NCBI RefSeq assembly: GCF_014174305.1
Contig: NZ_JABEQH010000011.1
Span: forward strand, 1-64,000
DNA: 64,000 nucleotides
Source of the DNA: Gluconacetobacter johannae
GTDB lineage: Bacteria; Pseudomonadota; Alphaproteobacteria; Acetobacterales; Acetobacteraceae
Direction of reading: 5' to 3'
The notes below the pieces were generated by a model. That model ran no database searches, was not told the origin of the DNA, and saw nothing but the letters and a program-made list of their open reading frames with translations. Below are positions 1-8,894 of this stretch, piece after piece. The translations under genes were made by a program, and so were the position numbers. How positions within the stretch are numbered: the stretch's first letter is position 1; every line of letters begins with the position of its first letter.

Positions 1-583
1 CCCGCGCGCGCCCGGCCTCGTCGGTCGCGGCGCGCAGCCACGCCAGCCCCAGCCCCAGGTGCCCCTGCGCGCAGCCCGCCGCCGCCGCGCGGGCGAACCA
101 GTCCTCGGCCGCCGCCACATCGCGCAGCTCGTCGGGGCCGTTGGCCAGGATGTAGCCGTACAAGGCCTGGGCGTCGGGCGACCCGGCCTCGGCCGCCAGC
201 CGCGCCCAGTGCGCGGCGGCGGTGGGGTCGGGCGTGCTGTCGCCCGGCGTTTCGGCCGTCAGGCGCAGGCCCTGCGCCGCGCCGGCCTCGTGCGGCAGGC
301 CGAACAGATACAGCGTGCCCAGCACCAGCCGCGCCTCGACCCATCCGGCCTCGGCCGCGCGGCGCATCCAGCGCGCGCCCTCGACCAGGCTGGGGGGCAC
401 GCCGGTCCCGTCCAGATAGGCGCGGCCGACGCGAAACTGCGCCTCGGGCATGCCGGCCCCGGCCAGGATGCTGAGATGGCCGAACCCCTCGACCGCCTCG
501 CCCTCGGCCAGCAGGGCCAGCGCATGGGCCAGCCGCGCCCGCTGCGAAAACCGCGCCCCGACACGGGAGAGGACGCGCTTCAT
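1..583 (-). CDS. Sel1-repeat (TPR-like) protein, 3' end outside window
   Basis: Reading the minus strand from the ATG at 583 gives an open frame of about 194 codons that runs off the left edge. It shows repeated Sel1-type motifs, for example AQFRVGRAYLDGTGV, then ARWMRRAAEAGWVEARLVLG and AAHWARLAAEAGSPDAQALYG. These are the alternating helix pairs of about 36 residues seen in SLR/TPR-like solenoids. Such proteins mediate protein-protein contacts and are common near secretion and envelope functions. No signal peptide is evident at the start. The gene lies just downstream of the type I secretion pair on the same strand, separated by a repeat and a MITE-like element, so any functional link is only suggested by position. 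Confidence 0.8.
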   Translation of the reverse strand, partial: MKRVLSRVGARFSQRARLAHALALLAEGEAVEGFGHLSILAGAGMPEAQFRVGRAYLDGTGVPPSLVEGARWMRRAAEAGWVEARLVLGTLYLFGLPHEAGAAQGLRLTAETPGDSTPDPTAAAHWARLAAEAGSPDAQALYGYILANGPDELRDVAAAEDWFARAAAAGCAQGHLGLGLAWLRAATDEAGRAR

Positions 584-596
584 GGGCTGGGGGTCC

Positions 597-650
597 TCAG
601 GGCTCTGCCCTGAACCCGCCAAAGGGCATCGCCCTTTGGAAACCCAGTCG
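597..650. repeat. structured intergenic repeat, copy A
   Basis: Two consecutive hairpins: TCAGGGCTCTGCCCTGA at 597-613 and CCAAAGGGC-ATC-GCCCTTTGG at 619-639, followed by the hallmark GGAAACCCAGTCG. This is one of six related copies in the window. It lies upstream of the Sel1 gene start and beyond the HlyD gene end. Confidence 0.8.
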
Positions 651-687
651 TTTGGAACTCAACCGTCTTGACCGTCGTGAGCCTCGT

Positions 688-851
688 AAAGGTTGGGCTG
701 ACATGTGGCCTGTTGAGCGAGAGTGCCGCGCAGCGGCACGCCCGACGTGATTTTTCGAGCATCGGAGCGGAGCGGCCTTGATGGCCGTGAGCACCGAAGC
801 ACAGAAAAAGCGCGTCGGATCGCCAACAGGGCGCATGCCAGCCCAACCTTT
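688..851. mobile_element. MITE-like 164-bp imperfect palindrome
   Basis: The left end reads AAAGGTTGGGCTGACATG (from 688) and the right end reads CATGCCAGCCCAACCTTT (to 851), an inverted repeat with one mismatch. The similarity carries on inward: CCTGTTG and GCGA pair with TCGCCAACAGG, and CCGACGTGATTTTTC pairs with the region around 802-818. Almost the whole element folds into one long hairpin, with an extra small hairpin (GTGCCGC-GCA-GCGGCAC) in the left arm. No ORF is carried. It ends at the HlyD stop codon. A non-autonomous MITE-like element is the best description, but no transposase family is assigned and no second copy is seen here. Confidence 0.6.
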
Positions 852-2296
852 CAAGGTTCGCGCATGCCGTCGGTGAGCGTGGGCACGAGGCGGTTGAGCA
901 GGTACTGCATCATGGTCCGCCGCCCGACATGGATGTCGGCCTCGACCGGCATGCCGGGCTGGGGGTGGAAGAAGGGCGGCACGTCGTGCAGCGTGTAGCG
1001 ATCGACCCGCACCCGCACGCGGTAGAACGCATCCATCCCGCCCGCATTGGCGTGCACCCCCTGCGCCCCGGCCCCGGCGCCGGTCTGCGCGCCGTCGGCG
1101 GGGGCGAAGGAATCGGCGCTGATGACGCGTACCGTGCCCTCGGCCCCGCCATACTGGGTGTAGGGGAAGGTCGCGAATTTCAGCAGCACATGGTCGCCGG
1201 GGCGGATGAAGCCGACATCGGAACCGCGCACCGCCGTATCGACCTCCAGCCCGCTGTCGGCCGGCACCAGCGTCATCAACTGGTTGCCCGACTGCATCAC
1301 CGAACCCACCGACAGGCCGGCGATGCTCAGCACCACCGCGTCGCGGTCGGCGCGCATGACCACCAGGCTGCGCCGCAGCCCGGCCTTGCGGGAATCGTCC
1401 TGGGCGTCGGCCAGGCGGTGCTGCGCGGTGCTGAGGTCCTGGTAGACCGTGGCCTTCCAGTTCTGGATGAAGCCGTCGCGCTCGGCCGTCGTGGCCTCCA
1501 GCCGGGCGCGGGCGCCGCCGGCGGCCTGCTGGGCGGCGATCTGGGCGCGTTCGACCTCCATCAGGTCGTTCTGCGCCGACAGGGTGGACAGGCGGCTGCC
1601 CACCTGGTCGCGTTGCAGGCGCAGGCGCATGGCGTGCACGTCGGACGCCACCCGCGCGCGGGCCGCATACATCGCCGCGTCGGCCAGATTGCCCTGCATC
1701 TCGGCCCGCGCGCCGGCCATCTGCTTGTCGTAATTCTCGAGCTTGGCGGTGAATTCGGCGCGCCGCCGCAGGAAGGCCGCCGCCTCCTGCACCGAGGCCG
1801 GGACCGTGGCGTCGGGGGTGTAGTCGCGGCCGTCGGCCTCGGCGGTCAGGCGATCGACCTGCGCGCCATAGGCCTGCACCTGGACGCGCATGTTTTGCAC
1901 ATCGGCGTCGGTGACGGTGGGGTCCAGATGCGCCAGCACCTGGCCCTTGCGGACGAAGTCGCCTTCATGCACGTCGATCGAGCGGATGATCGAGGTTTCC
2001 AGCGGCTGGACCACCAGGGTGGCGTCGGTCGAGGCCATGCGCCCCTGGGACGTCACGACCTGGTCCAGCGGAAAGACCGACATCACCACCAGGCTTGCGA
2101 TCATCAGGCCGGAAATCAGCCAGGTGATGTACCGGGCCGACGCCGTGGGCGGCAGGGTCGTCAGCGCCGCGCTGGGCGAATGGAATTCCAGCAGGGCGGC
2201 CGGCATGTCGGCGGGGGTGGCGGGGTCGTCCGCGTCGGGCAGCACGTAGCCGTCCATCGCGTCGTCACCGGCCGGGACCATCCTGCGCTCGGTCAT
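851..2296 (-). CDS. HlyD-family periplasmic adaptor of a type I secretion system
   Basis: This 481-residue protein should be the membrane fusion subunit linking the inner-membrane ABC exporter to an outer-membrane channel. It has a cytoplasmic N-terminus, one transmembrane helix (about residues 52-75), a lipoyl-like half motif (IDVHEGDFVRKGQVLAHLDP), a long central coiled coil rich in Ala, Arg and Gln, and the C-terminal HlyD segment with PGMPVEADIHVGRRT. The start is the ATG at 2296, which overlaps the exporter stop by four bases (ATGA), so the two are translationally coupled. No TolC-type partner lies beside it. The secreted substrate is unknown. Confidence 0.9.
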   Translation of the reverse strand: MTERRMVPAGDDAMDGYVLPDADDPATPADMPAALLEFHSPSAALTTLPPTASARYITWLISGLMIASLVVMSVFPLDQVVTSQGRMASTDATLVVQPLETSIIRSIDVHEGDFVRKGQVLAHLDPTVTDADVQNMRVQVQAYGAQVDRLTAEADGRDYTPDATVPASVQEAAAFLRRRAEFTAKLENYDKQMAGARAEMQGNLADAAMYAARARVASDVHAMRLRLQRDQVGSRLSTLSAQNDLMEVERAQIAAQQAAGGARARLEATTAERDGFIQNWKATVYQDLSTAQHRLADAQDDSRKAGLRRSLVVMRADRDAVVLSIAGLSVGSVMQSGNQLMTLVPADSGLEVDTAVRGSDVGFIRPGDHVLLKFATFPYTQYGGAEGTVRVISADSFAPADGAQTGAGAGAQGVHANAGGMDAFYRVRVRVDRYTLHDVPPFFHPQPGMPVEADIHVGRRTMMQYLLNRLVPTLTDGMREP

Positions 2297-4545
2297 GGCT
2301 CCATCCCCCCTTCGGCCAGCATCGCGGCGGGGCTGGCGCGCCCGGCCGGCGCGGCCTGGTGGCGGTTCTGCTGCAACCACAGGGTGCGATAGATGGCGCA
2401 GCGTTCCAGCAGCACCGCATGCGGGGCGATATCCACCACCCTGCCCTGGTCCATCACGCAGATCTGGTCGCAATCGACCAGCGACGACAGCCGGTGCGAC
2501 ACGATGACCATGGTGCGGCCCCGGCCGATCCGTTGCAGGTTGGCGTTCACCAGCGCCTCGCTCTCGGGGTCGAGGGCCGAGGTCGCCTCGTCCAGGATCA
2601 TCAGCCGGGGGTCGCAGATCAGGGCGCGGGCGATGGCCAGGCGCTGGCGCTGGCCGCCCGAAATGTTGGTCGAGCCTTCCTCGATCCAGGTTTCGTAGCC
2701 GGCGGGCATGCGTTCGATGAATTCCTCGGCGCCGGCCAGGCGGGCGGCGCGCACCACGTCGTCCAGCGTCAGGCCGGGGCGGCCGGCGGTGATGTTGTCG
2801 CGCACCGTCCCGCGAAAGAGGAAATTGTCCTGCAACACCACGCCCAGCGACCGGCGCAGATGCGTCAGGTTGATCTCGCGCAGGTCCACCCCGTCCAGCT
2901 TCAGATACCCGCTGTACGACCGGCTGACGCCCTGCAGCAGGCGGGTGATGGTGGATTTGCCCGACCCGCTGCGCCCGACCAGCCCCAGCATGGTGCCGGC
3001 CGGGATGTCGAAATTGACGTCGTCCAGCGCGCGCGTGGCCGCGCCGGGGTAGGTGAAGTTCACGTCGGTGAAGGACAGCGCGCCCCGGATGTCGGGCCGC
3101 AGGCCGCTGGTCAGCGCGCGGCTTTCGGTGGGCTGGTTCAGCACCAGCCCGGCTTCGCCCAGGGCGGTCCGGACCTCGTTCAGGTCGTCCAGCAGGCGCG
3201 CCAGGCCGATCAGCGGCGCGGCCACGCGGCCGCCCAGCATCATGAACGCCATCAGCGCGCCGCCGCCCATCTGGCCCCCGCCGGTCAGGATCAGGTACGC
3301 CCCCACCAGGATGATGCCGCGATTGATGAACAGTTCGAACGGCATCACCACGGTCGAGGCCACGTTGGTCATGCGCCCGACCGCCAGCGACCACAGCGCC
3401 GATTCGGCCGACCGTTCGTCCCACAACTGCCGGCGGGGGCGTTCCAGCGCCAGCGTCTTGATGGTGCGGATGCCGGCGACGGTTTCGTACATCACCGACC
3501 CGCGCGCCATGTCGGCATGGACCTTCCGGCCGATCAGCGCGCCCACCGGCCCCATGAAGACGACGACCACCAGCCCGATCGCCCCCGCCGCCGCGATGGT
3601 CATCCACGCCAGCGTGGCGCTGAGGTAGAACAGGAAGGGCAGGACGACGATCAGGGTGAACAGGTCCAGGAAGGTGTTCAGCAGCTTCCCGGTCATGAAA
3701 TCCTTGACCTTGTAGATCGCCGACACGCGCCCGATGACGTGCCCCGCCTGCTGGCGTTCGAAGAATTCCAGCGGCAGCGCCAGCAGCCGGTTGAAGACAT
3801 GCAGCGAAATCCGCGTGTCCAGCCGGGTGGTCAGCACCAGGGTCAGTTCCCGCCGCGCGTAGGTCAGCAGGATTTCATAGAAGCTGAGCACGCAGACGAT
3901 GGCGGTGATGGACACCAGCGTCGCCATCGACCGGAAATTCACCACCCGGTCGACCACCTGCATGACGATCAGCGGCGGGAAGATCGCCAGCACGCTCAGC
4001 ACCATCGACGCCAGCACGATGTCGCGCAGGGCGCGGCGTTCGCGCAGGACCGTCCGCGCCAGCCACGCGAAGTCGATCGGCGCGTCGGCCTCGGCCAGGT
4101 CGCGGCGGCGCTTCACCAGCAGCACGTCGCCGGTCCAGACCTGCGACAGCCGCAGTTCGTCCACCGCCACGGGCGTCGATCCCGCGTCGCCCAGCGGGTC
4201 GCGCAGCCAGACGATGCCGCGTTCGGCGTCGGCGGCGACCATCAGCCCCGCCGACCCGTCGCGGAACATCAGCACGACCGGCGGCGTGTTGTGCATCCGC
4301 ACCAGGTAGCGCCATTTCAGGCGCATCCCCTTCGCCACCGCCCCCTGGTCGTTCAGCCAGCGCGCCAGGGCGGCCGGCGACGGCGCGACCTCGCCCGGTT
4401 CGGCCACGAAATCGCGGATATCCACATCGACGCCGTGATGGCGCGCCGCCGCCGCCGTGGCATGCAGGCGGATCGTCGTCGGGGCCGGCCGCGCGTGCGC
4501 GGTGGCCGAATCGGCGGCACCTGGCGGGGGGTCTGACTGCGCCAC
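2293..4545 (-). CDS. type I secretion ABC exporter with C39-like N-domain
   Basis: A 750-residue HlyB/LapB-type exporter. Residues about 25-150 align with a C39 peptidase domain, but where the catalytic Cys should stand the sequence reads TAAAARHHG, so this is a non-cleaving C39-like domain as in RTX transporters. Transmembrane segments occupy about 165-450. The ATPase domain shows Walker A GRSGSGKS (524-531), signature ISGGQRQR (from 627), Walker B LMILDEATS (from 648) and a switch His in VSHRLS. It should export an unprocessed protein substrate, probably with a C-terminal signal. It is the first gene of a two-gene operon with the HlyD adaptor. Confidence 0.92.
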   Translation of the reverse strand: MAQSDPPPGAADSATAHARPAPTTIRLHATAAAARHHGVDVDIRDFVAEPGEVAPSPAALARWLNDQGAVAKGMRLKWRYLVRMHNTPPVVLMFRDGSAGLMVAADAERGIVWLRDPLGDAGSTPVAVDELRLSQVWTGDVLLVKRRRDLAEADAPIDFAWLARTVLRERRALRDIVLASMVLSVLAIFPPLIVMQVVDRVVNFRSMATLVSITAIVCVLSFYEILLTYARRELTLVLTTRLDTRISLHVFNRLLALPLEFFERQQAGHVIGRVSAIYKVKDFMTGKLLNTFLDLFTLIVVLPFLFYLSATLAWMTIAAAGAIGLVVVVFMGPVGALIGRKVHADMARGSVMYETVAGIRTIKTLALERPRRQLWDERSAESALWSLAVGRMTNVASTVVMPFELFINRGIILVGAYLILTGGGQMGGGALMAFMMLGGRVAAPLIGLARLLDDLNEVRTALGEAGLVLNQPTESRALTSGLRPDIRGALSFTDVNFTYPGAATRALDDVNFDIPAGTMLGLVGRSGSGKSTITRLLQGVSRSYSGYLKLDGVDLREINLTHLRRSLGVVLQDNFLFRGTVRDNITAGRPGLTLDDVVRAARLAGAEEFIERMPAGYETWIEEGSTNISGGQRQRLAIARALICDPRLMILDEATSALDPESEALVNANLQRIGRGRTMVIVSHRLSSLVDCDQICVMDQGRVVDIAPHAVLLERCAIYRTLWLQQNRHQAAPAGRASPAAMLAEGGMEP

Positions 4546-4643
4546 GGCTCATCCTTCGCTGGGTCCGGGCCAGCCTGGCCCCGAAAGACGAAGGGAGGGT
4601 TAATGCGGCGCGTCGGGGGGCCGCCCTTTGGACGCCCCGGACT

Positions 4644-5045
4644 TCAGGCCCCCAGGCCGGGCCGGTAGCGCGCCGCCACCATGCGGTGGCCCGTCACGTC
4701 GCGCCGCACATCGTCAAGCTGCCCGGCGGGCATGACGATCACCACGCGGTCGAACCACGGGCGCTGGCCGGTCACGCGGGCGCGGAACAGGTCCGACAGC
4801 GCCGAGGTAAACCCGCCGGACGGCACGCAGCACACGCAGGCCACCCCATGGCCGAACGGCGAGAGCGTGGCGCGCAGCGCGATCACGTCCTGCCACCCCA
4901 TGCGCGCCGGGTCGGCGACGGCGTCATCCAGCACGCCCTGGCCGGTCAGGACCAGCGCGCCGGCATCGCCCGCCATCCCGGCGAAGGCGGCGGCGTCCAC
5001 CAGATCCAGCACGATCCGCCCGTCATCGTCCCCGTTGCCTGCCAT
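4644..5045 (-). CDS. short CobW/G3E-like protein lacking the P-loop
   Basis: A 133-residue protein. Its middle (VACVCCVPSGGFTSALSDLF, then FDRVVIVM) resembles the conserved CxCC region of COG0523/CobW metallochaperone GTPases, where the Cys motif binds metal and FDRVVIE follows. The N-terminal Walker A of that family is absent: the start MAGNGDDDGRIVLDLVDAA has no GxxGxGKT. Either it is a stand-alone metal-motif domain or a decayed remnant under selection. It is divergent from metH, a cobalamin enzyme, with a repeat between them. The family assignment rests on motif similarity only. Confidence 0.55.
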   Translation of the reverse strand: MAGNGDDDGRIVLDLVDAAAFAGMAGDAGALVLTGQGVLDDAVADPARMGWQDVIALRATLSPFGHGVACVCCVPSGGFTSALSDLFRARVTGQRPWFDRVVIVMPAGQLDDVRRDVTGHRMVAARYRPGLGA

Positions 5046-5060
5046 CGGTCCCCCCTTGCC

Positions 5061-5139
5061 GCCCCCTGGAAACCCAGGACGTCATAAACGAACGGGATGC
5101 AAGGGCCGAGGCCCTTGCCGGGTTCGGGCAGCGCCCGAC
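5061..5139. repeat. structured intergenic repeat, copy B
   Basis: Contains the core CTGGAAACCCAGGAC, then GTCATAAACGAACGGGATG, a GCAAGGGCC-GA-GGCCCTTGC hairpin and GGGTTCGGGCAGCGCCCGAC. Near-identical in order to copies C and E. It occupies the divergent gap upstream of metH. Confidence 0.85.
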
Positions 5140-5270
5140 CGTCCTTCCGCTCTCGCCTCGCGGCGGGATGCACATTATACCCGAATGCGCGCGCGGGCCG
5201 CCGCGCTGGACAGCCGCCGCGCCTTGCGGGAATAACGATCGCGCCCCTTCCGTGGAAAACCAGGACCATC

Positions 5271-8200
5271 ATGACCACCCGACCCCATCTTCTCGACGCC
5301 CTTCGCGACCAGGTCCTGCTGTGTGACGGCGGCATGGGGTCGCGCGTGCAGGTGCTGGACCTCGATGTCGAGCGGGATTACTGGGGGCAGGAGAACTGCA
5401 CCGAGATCCTGAACCTGTCGCGCCCCGAGCTGGTGCGCGAGATCCATCGCGGCTATTTCGAGGCCGGGGCGGACATGGTGGAGACCAACAGCTTCGGCGG
5501 GTCGCCGATCACCCTGGGCGAATTCGGGCTGGCCGACCGCGCGCGCGAGATCAACCGCACCGCCGCCCATCTGGCGCGCGAGGCCGCCGAGAGCTTTTCC
5601 GACGGCCGCCACCGCTATGTCGTGGGCTCGGTCGGGCCGGGAACCAAGCTGCCGTCGCTGGGCAACATCGACTACGACACGCTGGAGGCCGGGCTGGCCG
5701 AGCAGTGCCGGGGGCTGATCGAAGGCGGGGTGGACGCCCTGCTGGTCGAAACCTGCCAGGACACGTTGCAGATCAAGGCCGCGGTGAACGGGGCGAAGAT
5801 CGCCCGGGCCGAACTGGGCGCCGACACGCCGATCTTCGTGCAGGTGACGGTGGAAACCACCGGCACGCTGCTGGTCGGCCCCGACATCGCCGCCGCCGCC
5901 ACGGCGATCCATGCGCTGGACGTGCCGCTGATGGGGCTGAACTGCGCCACCGGCCCGCAGGAAATGTCCGAACATGTCCGCTGGCTGGCCGAGAACTGGC
6001 CGGGGCTGATTTCGATCCAGCCCAATGCCGGCCTGCCGGAACTGGTGGACGGGCAGACCCATTACCCGCTGTCGCCGGCCGACATGGCCACCTGGGTGGA
6101 CCGCTTCGTGAGTGAGGACGGGCTGAACCTGGTGGGCGGGTGCTGCGGCACCTCTACCCCGCACATCGCAGCCCTGGACGCCATGCTGCGCCGCCGCGCC
6201 GAGGGCACCGGCCGCCACCGCCCCGCCCCTGTCGTGCGCCGTCCGGTCTGGGTGCCGTCGGTGTCCAGCCTGTACACGCAGGTGCCGCTGCGTCAGGAGA
6301 ACAGCTATTTCTCGATCGGCGAGCGCTGCAACGCCAACGGGTCGAAGAAATGGCGCGCCTTGCAGGAAGAAGGCGACTGGGACGGCTGCGTGGCCGTGGG
6401 GCGCGAGCAGGTGGGCGAAGGGTCGAACGCGCTGGACATCTGCACCGCCTTCGTCGGGCGGGACGAAATGCGTGAGATGAACGAGGTCGTCACCCGTTTC
6501 ACCGCCTCGGTCAACGCGCCGCTGGTCATCGATTCGACCGAGACGCCGGTGATCGAGGCCGCGCTGAAGCTGTATGGCGGCAAGGCGATCATCAACTCGA
6601 TCAATTTCGAGGACGGCGAGGGCCACGCCACCGACCGCATGCTGCTGGCCCGCAAGTTCGGCGCGGCCGTGGTGGCGCTGACGATCGACGAGGTCGGCAT
6701 GGCCAAGACGGCCGAGGACAAGCTGCGGATCGCGACAAGGCTGGTCGAATTCGCCTGCGACCGCCACGGCCTGCCGCAATCGGACCTGATGATCGACCCG
6801 CTGACCTTCACCATCGGCACGGGTGTCGAGGACGACCGCAAGCTGGGGGCGTGGACGCTGGAGGGCATCCGCCTGATCCGCGCGCGCTTCCCCGACATCC
6901 AGATCGTGCTGGGGCTGTCGAACATCTCGTTCGGGTTGAACCCGGCGGCGCGTGCGGTGCTGAATTCGGTTTTCCTGGACCATGCGGTGCGCGCGGGCAT
7001 GACGGCGGCGATCGTCCATGTGTCCAAGATCCGACCGCTGCACCTGATCCCCGAGGAGGAAGTCCGCGTCGCCGAGGACCTGATCTTCGACCGCCGGTCC
7101 GAGGGGTATGACCCGCTGCAGCGCCTGCTGGCGCTGTTCGCCGACCGCAAGGCCGCCGACGCGGTGAAGAAGACCCGCGCCGAGACGGTCGAGGGCCGCC
7201 TGAAGGACCGCATCGTCGATGGCGACCGCAAGGGGCTGGAAGCCGAGCTGGACGAGGCGATGCGGACCATCCCGCCGCTGGACATCATAAACACCATCCT
7301 GCTGGACGGCATGAAGGTGGTGGGCGAGCTGTTCGGCGCGGGCAAGATGCAACTGCCCTTCGTGCTGCAATCGGCCGAGACGATGAAGGCCGCCGTCGCC
7401 CATCTGGAACCGCACATGGAACGCGCCGAGGGCCAGGCGCGCGGCACCATCGTGCTGGCGACCGTCAAGGGCGACGTGCACGACATCGGCAAGAACCTGG
7501 TCGACATCATCCTGACCAACAACGGCTATCGCGTCGTCAACCTGGGCATCAAGGTGCCGGTGGCCGACATGATCGCCGCCACCCGCGAACATGACGCCGA
7601 CGCCGTGGGCATGTCCGGCCTGCTGGTGAAATCGACCGTCATCATGCGCGAGAACCTCGAGGAAATGGCGCGCCAGGGGCTGGACGTGCCCGTGCTGCTG
7701 GGCGGCGCCGCCCTGACCCGCAATTATGTCGAGGAAGACTGCACCGCCGCCTACGGCGCCGAGGGCCGCGTGGCCTATGCCCGCGACGCGTTCGACGGGC
7801 TGTCGCTGATGGACCAGGTGACGCGCGGCGAATTCGACGCATACCTGGCCGCCATCCGCGCGCGCCGCGCGGGCAAGGCCACGCGCGCCCGGCCCCGCGA
7901 CATGGAACAGGCGGAAAATCGCGGCTTCGGCCCCGTGGATGTCGCCGCCGCCCATGCCCGCCGCCTGCGCCTGACGCGCGACGAGCCGGTGACGCAGCCG
8001 CCGTTCTGGGGCGCGCGGGTGCTGGAGGCGACGCCCGACGCGGTGCTGCCGTTCCTGAACGAGCGGTCGCTGTACCAGTTCCAGTGGGGCTTCCGGAAGC
8101 AGGGGCGCTCGCTGGACGAATTCATGGGCTGGGCGCGGCAGGAACTGCGCCCCGTGCTGCGCCGGATGCTGGCGCTGACGGCGGCCGAGGACATCCTGCG

Positions 8201-8777
8201 GCCCCAGGCCGCCTATGGCTACTGGAAGGCCGCCGGCCAGGGCAACGACCTGATCCTGTTCGCCGAGGACGGCACGACCGAGGTCGCGCGCTTCACCCTG
8301 CCGCGCCAGCCGCGCGACGATGGCGAATGCATCGCCGATTTCGTGCGCGACGTCGATGACGCCCGGCGCGATGTCGTCGGGTTGCAGGTCGTCACCGTGG
8401 GGCAGAAGGCGTCGGACATCGCGCGCGCGTGGTTCGAGGGCAATCGCTACAAGGACTACCTGTATCTGCACGGCCTGTCGGTGGAGATGGCCGAGGCCAT
8501 GGCCGAATACACCCACAAGCGCATCCGCGCCGAACTGGGCTTCGCCGCCGACGACGACCGCGACATGGCGAAGATGCTGCAGCAGGGCTATCGGGGCTCG
8601 CGCTATTCGTTCGGCTACCCGGCCTGCCCGCGCCTGGAGGACCAGGAGCCGATCCTGCGCCTGCTGGACGCCGAACGCATCGGCGTGTCGCTGGCCGAGG
8701 GCTACCAGCTCCACCCCGAGCAATCGACCTCGGCGCTGGTGGTGCTGAACCCGCGGGCGAAATATTTCTCGGTGTGA
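5271..8777 (+). CDS. metH: cobalamin-dependent methionine synthase
   Basis: An 1168-residue protein that transfers a methyl group from 5-methyltetrahydrofolate to homocysteine through bound cobalamin. The N-terminal homocysteine module has the three zinc Cys: C225 (GLNCATGP) and C291/C292 (GGCCGTS). The pterin module begins at SIGERCNANGSKKW. The B12 module carries GDVHDIGKN with the cobalt-ligand His at about 737. The C-terminal SAM-binding activation module is complete, with KDYLYLHGLSVEMAEAMAEY and SFGYPACP. The length matches the full four-module enzyme. The ATG at 5271 is chosen because AGGA lies just upstream and the Hcy domain follows directly. I saw no convincing SAH or cobalamin riboswitch in the leader. 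Confidence 0.97.
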   Translation: MTTRPHLLDALRDQVLLCDGGMGSRVQVLDLDVERDYWGQENCTEILNLSRPELVREIHRGYFEAGADMVETNSFGGSPITLGEFGLADRAREINRTAAHLAREAAESFSDGRHRYVVGSVGPGTKLPSLGNIDYDTLEAGLAEQCRGLIEGGVDALLVETCQDTLQIKAAVNGAKIARAELGADTPIFVQVTVETTGTLLVGPDIAAAATAIHALDVPLMGLNCATGPQEMSEHVRWLAENWPGLISIQPNAGLPELVDGQTHYPLSPADMATWVDRFVSEDGLNLVGGCCGTSTPHIAALDAMLRRRAEGTGRHRPAPVVRRPVWVPSVSSLYTQVPLRQENSYFSIGERCNANGSKKWRALQEEGDWDGCVAVGREQVGEGSNALDICTAFVGRDEMREMNEVVTRFTASVNAPLVIDSTETPVIEAALKLYGGKAIINSINFEDGEGHATDRMLLARKFGAAVVALTIDEVGMAKTAEDKLRIATRLVEFACDRHGLPQSDLMIDPLTFTIGTGVEDDRKLGAWTLEGIRLIRARFPDIQIVLGLSNISFGLNPAARAVLNSVFLDHAVRAGMTAAIVHVSKIRPLHLIPEEEVRVAEDLIFDRRSEGYDPLQRLLALFADRKAADAVKKTRAETVEGRLKDRIVDGDRKGLEAELDEAMRTIPPLDIINTILLDGMKVVGELFGAGKMQLPFVLQSAETMKAAVAHLEPHMERAEGQARGTIVLATVKGDVHDIGKNLVDIILTNNGYRVVNLGIKVPVADMIAATREHDADAVGMSGLLVKSTVIMRENLEEMARQGLDVPVLLGGAALTRNYVEEDCTAAYGAEGRVAYARDAFDGLSLMDQVTRGEFDAYLAAIRARRAGKATRARPRDMEQAENRGFGPVDVAAAHARRLRLTRDEPVTQPPFWGARVLEATPDAVLPFLNERSLYQFQWGFRKQGRSLDEFMGWARQELRPVLRRMLALTAAEDILRPQAAYGYWKAAGQGNDLILFAEDGTTEVARFTLPRQPRDDGECIADFVRDVDDARRDVVGLQVVTVGQKASDIARAWFEGNRYKDYLYLHGLSVEMAEAMAEYTHKRIRAELGFAADDDRDMAKMLQQGYRGSRYSFGYPACPRLEDQEPILRLLDAERIGVSLAEGYQLHPEQSTSALVVLNPRAKYFSV

Positions 8778-8800
8778 GAGGCGGGCCTGAAGGCCGCCTC
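8778..8800 (+). terminator. hairpin after metH
   Basis: GAGGCGG and CCGCCTC form a 7-bp stem around a 9-base loop directly after the metH stop. There is no U-tract, so it is a weak or Rho-assisted terminator at best. Confidence 0.4.
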
Positions 8801-8894
8801 GCGCCAACGCCGGAAATGGACGCCCCTGTCAGGCGATGCGTCCTGCCCGGCGCAGACCTTCTGCTTTCACGAGAATTTCGCAAAGGTGCTTTTT

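Noticed and set aside
59-613. 184-codon plus-strand frame at the left edge
   Set aside because: The minus strand gives clear Sel1 repeats in the same place.
584-850. Complete insertion sequence
   Set aside because: Inverted ends are present but the interior is only 164 bases and codes for no transposase.
2359-4536. 725-codon plus-strand frame opposite the ABC exporter
   Set aside because: Composition is Gln/His/Arg-rich nonsense mirroring the exporter codons; the minus strand has full Walker and signature motifs.
5140-5270. SAH or cobalamin riboswitch upstream of metH
   Set aside because: No recognisable conserved core of either class in the leader by eye; a covariance search would be decisive.
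5175-8807. 1210-codon minus-strand frame opposite metH
   Set aside because: Shadow of a high-G+C gene; no domain-like motifs, while metH is complete on the other strand.
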